A DNA stretch of 64,000 bases from Symbiodinium microadriaticum (taxonomy: Eukaryota; Sar; Dinophyceae; Suessiales; Symbiodiniaceae). The notes under the pieces were generated by a model, which did not search any database, was not told where the DNA came from, and saw nothing but the letters and a program-made list of their open reading frames with translations. The position numbers and the translations under genes are program-made. This document shows, in pieces, positions 1-10,929 of this stretch. The stretch lies in NCBI GenBank assembly GCA_001939145.1, contig LSRX01000595.1, positions 386,141 to 450,140 of the forward strand, in the 5' to 3' direction. Position 1 is the first letter of the stretch; each line of letters opens with the position of its first letter.

Positions 1-825
1 CTCTCGGAATCTCGGAAGGCTTCATGGAGACGCAGCAAATTCACGTGATCCAGGCTCTTGAGCATGGAGACCTCTAACTCCACCAGCTCCTGGAGCAGCC
101 AAACATACACTCCAAAGCCTCATGAAGGGCTTTTGTTACGGCTTTTTTTAAAAAAGAGCTTGGCTTAGGCTAGCTCGGGCTACTAGTAGCTCTCTCTCAG
201 AAGCTCCCGAAGCTGCGCGGAATCCGCACCATCCGACAGGCGCACCGCCTTCATGGCCCGCACCTCGCCAGTGCCTGAAGAATCACTGGGTCACAGAAGG
301 ACGGGCAAGCATCCTGCTTAGCGGGGGATGGTTCGAGACCGTTTCGAACCCTCAGCAAACCAACTTTTCCCGAGATTGTTCGTGCAGGGCTCAGGAAAGT
401 CCGAGTAAAAACTGCCCCCGCCCCACCAATACCGGGCGATACACTGTGCAATTCAACGATGTCGACTACTGCAATCAGGGCAAGGCACGATTGAGGACTT
501 GTTCCTGCAAGCGCAACTACCGACTCTGCGAACCTTCTTCCGTAATGTTGGTCGGTGGTAGCAGGGGTTTGCACAACAGAGCTTAGCGACTTCGGATTTT
601 AGCAGGGTCCGTTTCCCTGGACTCACCCCGACCCTGTTTCCCGACACCCAGCTTGCAGCTTTCAATGGGGCAAGACTTTCGGCGCTTCAGGCAGGGATGA
701 AAGGAGGCACCGGATCATCTCTATCAAATCCAAGGCTCTGGCCGTTGTGGGTCACCTTCATAACTGTGCCGAAAGCACCCCGTCCCAAAGCAGAATCATT
801 CTCCGGGAACGTGTACTCCTTCCAG
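1..825 (-). CDS. Ser/Thr protein kinase, N-lobe exons, runs off the left edge
   Basis: Three exons read leftwards. Exon 825-743 carries the glycine-rich loop LGRGAFGTVMKV. Exon 274 to about 195 carries TGEVRAMKAVRL, where AMK is the VAIK-type beta-3 lysine motif, followed by helix C (QLRELLRE). Exon 89-1 carries EVSMLKSLDHVNLLRLHEAF, the alphaC/beta4/beta5 segment typical of CaMK/CDPK-like kinases. Joining them gives a continuous N-lobe: VTHNG-TGEVRAMK across a GC-AG intron (742-275), and LLR-ELVELEV across a GA-AG or shifted intron of about 105 bp. The catalytic loop and DFG motif lie outside the window. The C-helix glutamate is likely in ELVELE. An EF-hand exon lies upstream on the same strand (about 1.4-1.5 kb), so a calcium-regulated kinase with N-terminal EF-hands is possible, but the link is inferred. 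The kinase assignment is seen directly in the motifs; the subfamily is not certain. Confidence 0.85.
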
Positions 826-1404
826 CTACTGTTTCACACTTGATATTTCTCACTAGATGTGCTTCATGGTCCTTCAGCAAGTCTGTCATATCTCGGGCGC
901 TCGGCACCATCGCAACGTTTGCGAAGCCGACGGCCCGGGATTTTCCTGATGGATCCTTGTAGCGTGACCGGGTGGCACTCGGCTATCTGAGCGCTGAGCA
1001 GGCAGGTTCGATCCTTCAGCACCGTCGGCGTGGCACTTGACGGAGTTTCCTTTGCAGAATACTGCAGAAATTGAGGATGAAGCACTGGTTATTGGGTTCC
1101 CTCAGTCGCTCACTGCTGGAAGCTTGGTGACCTCCTCCACCGCTTTCTGCACCGGCTGATATGCCTATGTTAAACCCACGCTCATGTCGTGAGATGATGG
1201 TGGATTTCACGGCGCCTGCAGATTGCTTGCCTTCTGTGCGAAGGCCTGGGCTGGACGAGCCCAAGGTGACTCTGCCCTCCGCGCAACGGTCGCAGGCGCG
1301 GGGCCATGGGCAGCATGGCCTTCACTGCAGCGCTCTGTCCCGTCTTCTGACCTCCCATCATGACACGCACGGCCGACAGCCTCAAATCGCCCTTGCGGTG
1401 CTGC

Positions 1405-1540
1405 TAAAGCCCAGCTCTGTCGCGCCTTTGAGCAGCGGCTGTAGACCGCGGAGGACGAATTCCTGGAAGTCCTCCCAGAGCAGCAGCCCATCGAAATCCT
1501 GGTCGCACTCCTCGGTCTCGGTCAAACTCACTGAGCAGGC
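1405..1540 (-). CDS. EF-hand exon, possibly the N-terminal part of the kinase gene
   Basis: The minus-strand reading shows a 12-residue calcium-binding loop, DQDFDGLLLWED, with D1, D3, D5, G6, hydrophobic position 8 and an acidic residue at 12. Flanking helices fit: TETEEC before, and FQEFVLRGLQPLLKG after. The loop lies at about 1504-1469. Position 12 is Asp where Glu is usual, which can alter affinity or metal preference. A second open segment downstream (about 1380-1265) reads LRLSAVRVMMGGQKTGQS and is plausible coding. The strand and order would put EF-hands before the kinase N-lobe, about 600 bp away. That is the reverse of classical CDPKs but is known in some alveolate kinases. One gene or two cannot be decided here. 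Confidence 0.6.
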
Positions 1541-2289
1541 AAACCCCAATCTCACCTGTTTCCTACTTATGTTGTGGCAGGTTGCAAAGTTTAACACCAC
1601 AAGGTTCCTGCAGTCCAGGCTTTTAAATCAGCCCAAGTCTTGTCGCCGGTATACCCCGAAAGCTGCGCGTGCGAATGCAAGCGGCTACAAAGCTTCTGGA
1701 AACCCCCATATCCGTAACTCCAGTTGTTCCATGCACACCTACTTCAATTAACGGTGGGAAATTGAGGTCGGAGAGGTACAGGCAGCCCCCGTCAAAGGAC
1801 TCACAGCAACTTTGTGCCTGGCTCTCGGTTCGTGGCAGCATCAGGTGGCGCACTACGGCTTCGGGCTTCAGGCTTGGATTGACTTGATGTTTGCACTTTC
1901 CGCACACGAGGCATCAAAAGCAAAGTATCGTGTCGCAAGACTGCGAGAGCGGCCGGCGTGTGGCCGTGTGGCACTTCAGAAGTTGACACTCGGAAAGCAC
2001 GGCAGTAATGCAGGCAAGCAAAAAGATGCTATCAGCAGCTTGGTTTTTCGAAACCACACCCGGAGAGACTTCCTTGCAGGGCCAAGGCATGTCGAATTTA
2101 CAAGGCTCCCTCATTCACATTCGATACAGTAGCATGGTGCTTTTTCAGACGAAATCAACCCTCAGCGATGCATCCACCGATCTTATCCTTTGGATGCCAA
2201 GCATGCCACAGCCACTATGCTGCAATGAGCGGCATTCCAGCTTCAACAAGGTGCGTTTTTCTGCATTGTGACATGCACTGCTCATGTCT

Positions 2290-2445
2290 GCTCACCTTGA
2301 CAGCAAGTCCATGGCATATTTTGGATAGCCAAAGTGCTGAGAAGACGTGGTCCAAGAGGGTGGTCCCATAAGGGACAGGCGCTCCCTCCGGAAACAGCCG
2401 GAGGACCACCTCCCACCAGACTTCGATGTCCATCACAGGACAAGT
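2290..2445 (-). CDS. Unrecognised exon
   Basis: The minus frame is open and reads MDIEVWWEVVLRLF followed by PEGAPVPYGTTLLDHVF. This has the mixed hydrophobic and charged composition of real protein and lacks the Ser/Arg/Cys-rich look of antisense frames here. A second open piece upstream (about 2685-2590) reads WHAAVAKRLALMSFAGKR. No family is recognised. It could belong to the same transcription unit as the coiled-coil exons further right or to the kinase gene to the left. Confidence 0.3.
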
Positions 2446-3749
2446 CTGCCGCTCTGCGCCTGGCCGAAGCCGCGCCGACTTTGGGCTGCGTCTAGAGCTC
2501 CACGTGAGAGAAGCCTGTCCTCGCAGGCTGAGATTGCAATTGTGACTTCGAGTCGAAGTTCGGTCCTCCTGGCGAAAGGCAAGGCCACAGACCTCCTGCA
2601 AGCCGGACACCGTGAGGACGTTTTCCTGCGAAGCTCATGAGCGCCAGGCGCTTGGCAACCGCCGCGTGCCACGATTTAGGCAACTAGGTGCTATATGCTG
2701 AAGTTGGAGGCACGTAGCACAAATCTAGCAAGCTGGCCCTCAAAGCACTACATCAATCTCTACAGATTTGACAGTACGGGCCTGAGGCGCCTTGGACTTC
2801 ACATGCTTGTGCCACTTTGGCTGGTGCGTCGGTGAGTGGTCCTGGCGGCCCAAAGCGATCAGCTGAATCAGCTGCCAGCTGTGCACGGTCCTGCCACCTC
2901 GCTGGCAAGCCCTCGGACTCACCGAAGGGCAACCTCTGAAACGTTTGCGGGCCGCGGTCTGCCAGAGTATGCTGACACATGCCCGTACAGCAGTGCAGTT
3001 GAGGTGCGTAGGCTGGATGAGCATGTGCCACACCGCAAGGACACGCTGTCTTGCATCAAGTGGAGCAGCGGCTGTAGCCGCAGAGTTGCAGCTGGTGTGC
3101 AGATTAGCAGTTAGCAGTGAACACAGTGTGCATGGTGACCACGCACGGCAGGCTAAAGCTTGGCGAAGGTCTCGTGCGAAGGTGCACAGAGCATCTGTGA
3201 GCCGAAAGCGGTGCGCCAAGACAAAGACTACCTAATTGCTAGGCTTCGCTGGATGATTCTAGACTCCTCAAGCACACATACCAAGCAATCCTCATACTGT
3301 ACTTGCTTCTCTGTCGCAGAGTCCTGTGCACCAAGGGCAATGGCGCGGGGTAGCACCGCACAAGGCTCGATTGCAGATTCTGCGAACGCTGCGCAGCCTG
3401 TAGCCAACTGCTCACCACCTCCTGCCACGGGGCACAATACTTCTTTGGCAGACTCTGGCGCAGTACCGCGAACAGCTTTCAACGACAAAGAACTGAAGAT
3501 GGTTCGACTTGTGAGCGCTCTTCTGCATCGTCTGCCTTCGTCACCCCTTGGCTCCCCCGAGCAAGCGTCGCACCTCGAAGTTGGTGTCCCACGGCTTCAC
3601 TTCCAGGGGCGCCCCCTTCACTTCCTCGAAGCACACGGAGATGAGAACCTCTGCCAGTCACAGAGGAGCTCTCTCAGAGCACAGAGGGAGGATCATTCCC
3701 ATGTTGGAAGCACCGATTTTCAGATGCCATTCGACTTTGGAAGAGACCA

Positions 3750-4295
3750 AGCAGACCCAGGATCATGCCCAGCTGTTCCGGCTGTCCCTCAGCTCTAGGA
3801 CGCGGGCGTCGTTCACTGTCAGCTGTGCGGGCCCTGGAGGTTCCGCTTCCGCAAGCTCCTGGCCCAGGCTTCGCGGCGCAGCGCGGCACGGCACTGAAGC
3901 TAGACAGTGACTTTTGGGGCCTTGCGGGCTTGCTCTGCATGCATCCGCTCTTGCTCCGCCTTGTCTCTCTCCTGACGCCATGCGCTGTGGTGCAGCTTCA
4001 GACCCGTTCACGGAGTTCCACTGAGGTGTCAGCGAGCTCAAGTGCCCGGGCAATCTCGTCCCGGGCCCGGGCAATCTCGTCCCGGGTCTTGATCAGGTCG
4101 TCGCGCTCCGACACCACTTTCTGCCGTGAACGTGAAGACTGCATCCAAGCACATCACTGACAGTCAGCTTCTCCGGGTGAGCCCAAGCTTTCCGCCACGC
4201 CTTGCGCATGTCTTTCTCTGTGTCGAGCTGCTCCACTGCGGTTTGGAAGCGCGTGAAGAGCTCCTGCAGACCAAAGTCGAAGGAAAAGCCCCCCC
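3750..4295 (-). CDS. Coiled-coil protein exons
   Basis: Exon 1 (about 4295-4160) reads FSFDFGLQELFTRFQTAVEQ and continues through AWRKAWAHPEKLTV. Exon 2 (about 4125-4010), after an AG acceptor, reads KVVSERDDLIKTRDE followed by a duplicated heptad-like unit RDEIARA. The duplication is also exact at the DNA level, with a 21-nt unit repeated around 4045-4085. A third piece (about 4005-3910) reads AWRQERDKAEQERMHAEQA in another frame. All three are strongly helical and charged, as in a coiled coil. The frame change between pieces two and three is either a short intron I cannot place or a frameshift. No specific family is recognised. Confidence 0.5.
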
Positions 4296-4380
4296 CAAAA
4301 CCGGCGCGCCTGGTGGGTTCCCACGTAGGCCGTCAGCTGCTCCTGGCTCTGAGAGCTAGCTCGGACTGAAGGCACACATC

Positions 4381-5069
4381 GAAGAAGCTTCTGCTTCTGC
4401 TTCTGCCTTTTGGTGATCTTTATAGTCACTTTAGTCGCTTTAGTCTTCAGGGATATCTTTTTCTGCACTCTCCTCGCACTTCTCAGCCTTTGCATCCAAC
4501 AACATTGGTCCCTTTAGCAGCTTCCAAGAACATCAGCATCAGGTCAAGTGACTAATTAAGCCTACTGTCGAGCTGCCAGAGCTGGGACGCTTCCGGTTGC
4601 TTTGGATGGTGGCGCCTGTACATTTCCTGCGAAGAGACTGCAATTCTCAACAGCGAGCCGCGGAACGGAGTCGCTCCATGCCGCGCAGAGCTACACGGTA
4701 CATTACCCAAGTGGGCAGCTTAACTGCGAGGATGAAAAAGAGATGCGATGCTGTGGGTTGTGTCGGAGAGGGTGGCTGAGGAAGTTAACTTCTACATGGC
4801 CGGTGAGGCTGCGGTTGACCATTGTTCCCGCAGCCCTGGCACGAGGTTTCTCGCCAAGACCTCAGTACTGTCTGGTACTATCACAGGCCATAGATGCCAT
4901 AGATCACTTACTGGAATTACTGAGTTGCCGACCTTGCGAAATCCCTCGCTGCTGCGGCCAGCATTGACTTCGAGCAAAGCCTGTCAGTACTCCCGTTATT
5001 TTCAATGGATCACAGCAATTCCAGATTCATCTCTAGCATTCTGTAGGCACGATACTACATTACTACATG
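4381..5069. other. Spacer without a supported gene
   Basis: This stretch lies between the coiled-coil exons and the 3' end of the E2 gene. It holds a short CTTCTG triplication near 4387 and a repeated TTTAGTC-like pattern near 4425-4450. Open frames are present on both strands but have poor composition, and I see nothing I would call a gene. Confidence 0.4.
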
Positions 5070-5773
5070 TTACATAACTGTACTCAACCAGCATGCATGA
5101 GGGCTTGAGTTGTGTGGGAGCTGATGCATTGCCATGCGTTGCCGTGCCTCTTCACACTCCGCGAGCAGCCGCGGCCCATGTCGGGCGAAGTGCGAGGCCA
5201 CGATCTGAAGATGTTTTCAACCGAGATGCTAGGAACAGGTACACGGGTTGGCTCAACCCAACCTCCTCGAAGCCGGAGGGAGGCTGCTTGGACACGTTGA
5301 GTGCAGTGCGTAAGACCAGAAGCCGCACATTCTCATTGTACCTCTCAGGCTCAGTTCGGATGTCTGGCGCTTCCTTTCTCGGGACCTCTCGGGGGCGCGC
5401 AGAGCCGAGGCATTTCGGCCGTGCTCGCTATTGCACTCCCCTGCAGGACATGGGGCACATCGAGGCACTACACTGCACTACACTGCAGCAATCTGCAGCA
5501 TTCAGGAGTAGGGTCCCAGCATTCGTGGCCAGGCTCGTTGAAGTACGGGTCCTGCCACGGGGCTACTTTGCGCACGTGCTCATCAGGTGACACTCGTCGC
5601 GCCTCTACCAGCACCAAGCCTTGCAGCGAAATCAACACCTGCCAGCATGCACGTGCACTGGCAATGTCTGTTGAGTGTGGTACGATTATCCTTTCCCAGC
5701 TGCAACCTGCAACGGTGCCAAGGATAGCCATAACAATAGCAGCAGAGGCAGCAGAAGCAGCAGCAACAGAAGT

Positions 5774-5830
<57 letters not shown>

Positions 5831-5906
5831 ATAATAGTAGTAGTAGTAGTAGTAGTAATAATAGTAGTAGTAGTAATAATAATAGTAGTAGTAGTAGTAG
5901 TAATAA

Positions 5907-5940
<34 letters not shown>

Positions 5941-6354
5941 TGTTGTTGTTAGTGGGAAGAGGAGGAAGAGGAGGAGGAGAGCACTGATTCCGAGACCCGC
6001 CCTCCTGCGTCAGTGAAAACTTCTCGTCGGAGGGCTGTTCAGCATGGATGCACAGAGCTGACATGGAACAAAGCTCAGCCTGGAGAAGCGTAGATTTTTG
6101 TGGATCCCAGCCAGGTCCCGCCCAAGTACCGAGTATGCTGAGGCAGACCTGGTCGCGGCACAGCGTGAGGAGTCGCGCGAGAAGACGGGCCAAGGCCTTG
6201 CCGTCGTTGTAGAGATTCGGGTTCAACTTCTCACAACTGCTGACCTGTAGGTGGTCACGGCTTGTCTGTTGGCACGTCTCGGCCGCAAGTGCATCGGAGC
6301 TGCGTAGTTTGCCATGAAGTGCACCAAAGGAGGCTCAGACGGGTACCTCAAAGA
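5070..6354 (-). CDS. BIRC6/UBE2O-like ubiquitin-conjugating enzyme (E2)
   Basis: E2 enzymes carry ubiquitin on a catalytic cysteine and pass it to targets. Exons in order: 6354-6304 (YPSEPPLVHF), 6226-6197 (LNPNLYNDGK), 6148-6080 (VCLSILGTWAGPGW then STLLQ), 5638-5609 (VLISLQGLVL), 5551 to about 5518 (DPYFNEPGHE), 5363-5263 (YNENVRLLVLRTAL), and 5204-5070 (IVASHFARHGPRLL, ending in TAA at 5072-5070). Together they give the UBC fold in the order seen in the C-terminal E2 domains of BIRC6 and UBE2O; the cysteine in VCLSIL is the expected active site. Introns use GC-AG and GT-AG borders. The intron at 6196-6149 is only 48 nt and in frame. The 6079-5639 intron contains the (TAG)n tract. The N-terminal part is not resolved: VSLDLFA near 6455 and exons at 6.6-7.3 kb may belong to it. 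Family membership is well supported; large BIRC6-type versus small E2 is open. Confidence 0.88.
5774..5950 (+). repeat. (TAG)n microsatellite with TAA variants, ending in (TTG)n
   Basis: This is about 177 bp of TAG triplets, broken by several TAATAA units and ending in TGTTGTTGTT. Read on the minus strand it encodes an artificial run of tyrosines. It lies inside the intron (6079-5639) between the catalytic-Cys exon and the VLISLQ exon of the E2 gene, so it is intronic rather than coding. Confidence 0.95.
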
Positions 6355-6599
6355 CTGCTGACGTCTTGCATTGACGGCAGCACTTACTTCTAGATCCTTT
6401 GCGTTTCTGGCTGCCTTCCTTGCCTGCGTGAACTTACCGGCAAACAAGTCTAGGGACACAGGGCGCACTGGGGAGACAGGGACAGATCAAAGAAGAACGG
6501 CACGTCCGAGTAGGGCGTGCCGGGCGGACCAACCACCTCAGAACCGAAGGAGGATCGAGGCTGGCTTCTGAAGTTGAGGAGCTAATCGGGCTGGCAGGC

Positions 6600-7266
6600 A
6601 CTTCTTACCCGGAGCACCAAACAACTACTAGTAGGTCCAGGCGGTGATGTGCTATAATTGTCGGAATGCAGGCTGAGGCACATCGCCTCTGCCGAGGGTA
6701 CTGCTGCACAATTGAACAAGCATTCATATCGCTGATCTTCTTCCACACTCCCTTTGGCCTGCTGTTCCTGTGCAACCACCCCTGTTGACGACCGCAGTGA
6801 CACCCGCAACGCTGGGGCATGTGCCATTGCTCGGAACAGGTCACATCTGGAAGAGTAAGTGCGCACCATGATGGGCGCAACTACGCCTGTCTGCGAAACT
6901 GCATCAGATGCAGACACACATCGTCTGACTTCGTGAAGCGCCAAGCGCCACGCCTTCTCCTCCATCGAGAAGGCCCTTCTGCAAGACTGAGTGCTCTCGC
7001 CTCGCTTCAGCGCACTGCAGCTCCGCCGAACTGCTTTCGTCTCCAGCCTCACTGCTCGCATCAGCACCTAGCAAAACTGATTTTGTCGCAGAACTCAGAA
7101 CACTTCTGAGAGATGCAGCCGCCTTCGGAGCAGGAGAGGGGCGGTCCACGAATTTGTGATCCTTCAGGACAGAAGATGCGAAGGGCACTCGACTGATCGA
7201 ACGGTGTTCCCACATGGCCAGGTTTGTCTCAGCTCCGGTCCAGTGGGCTAAGATCCTTGTTGGCAA
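6600..7266 (-). CDS. Unrecognised exons upstream of the E2 domain
   Basis: Open minus-strand pieces have natural composition. About 7230-7040 reads MWEHRSISRVPFASSVLKD. About 7000-6900 reads EEKAWRLALHEVRRC. About 6850-6740 reads CDLFRAMAHAPALRVSLR after an AG acceptor (CTTCCAG). A further piece at about 7460-7360 reads VSLQDGAFQFLYELHE. They lie in the same orientation, directly upstream of the E2 exons, and could be the N-terminal part of that protein or a separate gene. No domain is recognised, and exon joins were not established. Confidence 0.35.
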
Positions 7267-8199
7267 GTGCTTGCCGCATATGCTACATTGCTACATCATC
7301 GCTGAACTCTATCATAGAATGGTTGAGCAGTACACCGTATGGCCTCTTGCAGCACATCGAAAGCCAGGATTTCTGGCGCCCTCGTAGACGAGGAGGAGCC
7401 TCATGCAGTTCGTACAAGAATTGGAAAGCCCCATCTTGCAGCGAGACTCTATCTTGCCTTCCGAGGTCTCGCTTTGGGACTGCTCGCAGTGCTCGCAGAC
7501 CTCGTGTGAAAATCTGGCGCCAGCTCTTCGTCACTTCGGCGCGGGGCGACGCCTCCTCTCTTTCGGCCTCCCGACTCGGGCCTGGGTAAAACGCGGGCTG
7601 CTTTGCTTGGAGCCACCACCCCCACTCCTTCTGAGCTCAGCCCAGGGCTCGCATCCCGACTGCCGCAAGCTCGGCACGGCTCCTGAAACGACTTGCGGGC
7701 TGCGGGCAGGGCGTCTCTGTCATCTGGCCATTACTGGGCAGCGCGCGTCCGTCATGTCCGGCCCCTCCTTCACCCAAATGACTTCCGGTTCCTGCACACG
7801 TACGACAGACGAGGAGAGATACGAGTAGCTCGGATATCTCCAGGCACTTCCAGAGCAACTTTCAAGCCTCGTCGGAAGACACGGAGCTCTCCTGAGATTT
7901 TCAACCCTGGCTTTCGACTGTTGACTGAACCTTGTCATGATCAGACATGGCGAAGTGGCACTGCACTACTATTCCGGCAGTAACCCGGCAGTAGCGAGCT
8001 GGCGAGGTGCATCAGTGATCGCTCAATTTATGTCAATCAAACGGAACTCCACTAAGGCGGGGTCGTAGTGCCCGTCCATGTCGGCAATGCTCCTTTCAGC
8101 ACACAGCACGGACTGCATGAACTCCTAGCTCGAACAGCACATGCAAGGCAAGGACAAGACGACCGCCACCGGCACCCAACTCCCAAGAAGCATTCGAGG

Positions 8200-8425
8200 T
8201 CCCAACAAGGATTCGACATCGAACCACTCACTCCTGCCTTCGAAGAGCAGATGTCTCTCCGTTTTCACGGGGCTCTGCAACAGTAGGGCAGTAGGGCTCG
8301 GGCCACAGACTAGCTGGACCTGCGCAGAGAAGCCGGAGAAGGCCGTCACCCGGCCGACCCAGTTTCCTTTGTCCTCCCAGAGCGTCTTGGACGTATGCAA
8401 GTTTGGGTGCATGGAACAGGCAACA
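8200..8425 (-). CDS. Possible Tudor-like domain exons
   Basis: Two open minus-strand pieces read WEDKGNWVGRVTAFSG (about 8400-8330) and HLLFEGRSEWFDVES (about 8250-8205). Tudor/PWWP-like folds often show the pattern W...G.V..F...H.L.F..G..EW.D.., which both pieces match in the right order and spacing. The first ends at CAG|GTCC, a possible GT donor. The match is by pattern only. The plus strand has a competing open frame at 8462-8638, so strand choice is not fully certain. Confidence 0.35.
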
Positions 8426-9744
8426 AATCCGCGGAAACGGAACCCTCGTGGCCCTCGTGTCCTGAGACAAATGTTGGGGCGGAATAAAGACGATGTCTGC
8501 CAGGCGAACATCGACGAGTGGATGCGGTGCCAGCTCGAACAAGCTGACCTTGAGGCCGCCAGGGAAGATGCTCTTGAAAAATACTACGATAATTTGTACA
8601 TTCATAATTCGAACTTTCGACTATACAGATCTGTATAATAACTATGTGGCATAATGGACCGATGCCTTATCCCCCACAATGGGCCGAGGAGCCTCCTGCG
8701 GATTCTCCTGCAGAGAGCACCGCCACTCCACCAAGGCTGTGCGGGCCTGTCTCAGGAGCAGCCAGGGCGGTGCGAAAGCGCTTCTTCGGCTTCAGGCCTT
8801 CAGGTCCACGCTTTGAACGACGCCCATAGGAACTTGCCTCGCCTGGTGCTGCAAAGGCAAGTTACAAGTTCCTAAAGCTTCCCAATCGATTTGGGTCAAG
8901 CGTGTCCCGGCTGGCCATCGGCGGAGGGGCGGGAATGATCTCCTTCCGGAACGTGCCCGTTCTCTTCCAGACTCAAGGTCTCTGGCGGTGAGCCGCTCAG
9001 GCCGCTTAGCTCAGGCCGCGTCCTCGTTGTTCACCTGGAAAGGCGAGCGAGAACCGCTGTCACAGCTGTGCGACGAGTGCCCTAGCCCTAGCGGCCCTAG
9101 CCAAAGCGCGCTGATGCTGATCTTGCACACTGACGCTTCGCCATCAATACTCTTCGCCGCTCGCAGGTACACGAACGAAAATCGCTTCACTGTCATGGTC
9201 TGAAGTAGGGAGACCAGACTGCACAGCCTGCGACAAAGTGTTGTCAAGAAAAGCCCTCGCCTCCCCCAAGAAGGTCGAAAAAAGCTCTCCTTGCGGGAAC
9301 TCGCACAGTCACTTCTTGTCAACTGGCAGTTAACACAGTAAACTTGTGATCATGAGAGACGGTCTTCGGTTCGAGCTAAGCGCAGCACTGTTTCTGCAAT
9401 CCTGAGACAGTTCCGGACGAGACAAAATGCAGCTGCTTGCACATCCTGCGCTGCGGAAGCCTCGTTCGTTTCGCTCTGTGTCTGGGTCGATCCATATTGA
9501 ACAGACCCATCCTGCCAGGCAGATACTGCAAGTTATTGCAGGTCACACCTCACGTGGACAGAATGAAACCCGAAGTGCCCGATCCTGGAAGGTAAAGTTG
9601 GGACTGGGAGTCTGCAGTGTTTCGACCTGCAAGTGCAGAGCCTCCTCTGCTCCCCAGTGTCGGAAAGCATGACTGGCTCTTGCTTCTGAGATTGCCACTC
9701 GTGGAGGGACAAGCCGATCCACATCCGCTGTCCTGCCAAACAGA

Positions 9745-9880
9745 GTCCCAGGTGAAATCATTCGTCCAAAAGTCTGCCAAAGTCATGCGCAACATCACAA
9801 CATCCACACTTCGAGCTCCCCACCTCGCGACAAAGTCGTGTGGAAGGAAATCGTGCGAATAGAAGGCTTGCCTGCACATC
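9745..9880 (-). CDS. Unrecognised exon
   Basis: The minus frame reads HDFVARWGARSVDVVMLRM and continues ADFWTNDFTWDSVWQ. This has balanced composition, and the exon could end at a GC donor after CAG. No family is recognised. The overlapping plus-strand 228-codon frame contains an Arg-Glu run caused by a GA microsatellite and is less convincing. Confidence 0.3.
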
Positions 9881-10163
9881 AGAGACTGCTCGTCTCAGCT
9901 GACCTGCAACACAGATTGCGACGTGACTGGCCTCGGCATGAGATCCACAGAGACAATGTCTTCCTGAGGCCGAGCAAGGAGACACAAAAGTACGAGACCG
10001 AAGAGTGGCGCGTCCTCAAGACCACTCGCCCATTTCACAGTCGTGTGGGTGGTGGTCCTTGGCGGTTGCAATATGCTTTCGTCAGAAGCCAGTTAAACGC
10101 AGGTCCGTGCCGTGTCAAGACGGCACAGGGCGAAGAGGGATTCTCGGACGCCTCGCACAGCCA

Positions 10164-10189
10164 CAGAGAGAGAGAGAGAGAGAGAGAGA
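10164..10189 (+). repeat. (GA)n microsatellite
   Basis: A perfect GA dinucleotide run of about 26 bp. It would encode an Arg-Glu run in one plus frame, but there is no sign that this frame is real. Confidence 0.9.
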
Positions 10190-10929
10190 CTTTTCTTCCG
10201 ATGCCCCATGTCTCACTTGCCTGCCTGGCAATGCTCGCCCAAGAGCCAGCCCTCGGAAGGGCTATTGTTCATGCTGAGGCGTCGGATGCTGGAGGGATGG
10301 ACCTAGGCGAAGAGGCACAGACTCGCTGCTCTTTGGAGCTCTGCGGTAGGTGCACTCTCAACTTGGGCTCACACCCACTCTGCTGGCATGGCAATCTGCA
10401 TCGAGTCGTCAAGAATCATGGTATGTGTCATCATGCGCCATGGACTTCTGATCTACAGCATGCAGTATCCTTCAACGAACTACCAGAATCCAGAACCATC
10501 ACGGGTCTCATCAAGGGTGCGTAGCAGCCTTCGGATCCTTCGGAGCCCAGGCATCTGCCCAATGAACGCCCACCATCTCACACCTCGGCTATCCGACAGC
10601 TCAGGTGCGTGCTTGACTTGGGGTCACTTCGGCGATGGAGCCATGCCAGCGTCGAGTCGGTGGCACCGCTCCAGCTGGGGCTCAAGCGAGACCGAAGTCA
10701 CCTCCCCACAAATGGGTGGTCCACGTGCCCGTTTCTTCAGCTGCGAGCAGTCTTCCAGCCATTCGGCCTGCATAACAGCTGCAGCACTCTCAGCCTACTC
10801 ACCCTGAACAGAGAGGAGACAAGCCCCAAGTGACAGCATCTACGGCAGCAAAACAAAGCATTGCTTTTTGTCCCCTGCGCTGCAGGCTCCACACGCCGCA
10901 GAGACAAGGGTGAGACGAGTCAGTGCTCA

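Noticed and set aside
5468..6226. 252-codon minus ORF with a poly-Tyr run
   Set aside because: The Tyr run is the (TAG)n microsatellite, and the ends of the ORF are E2 exons joined through introns.
8462..8638. Plus-strand C-terminal exon (CQANIDEWMRCQLEQADLE...)
   Set aside because: It looks protein-like but would be the only plus-strand host gene, and the minus strand here is also open. I could not decide, so it is not annotated.
9838..10524. 228-codon plus ORF with an Arg-Glu run
   Set aside because: The run comes from a (GA)n microsatellite, the rest has no domain, and the minus strand is the gene strand in this region.
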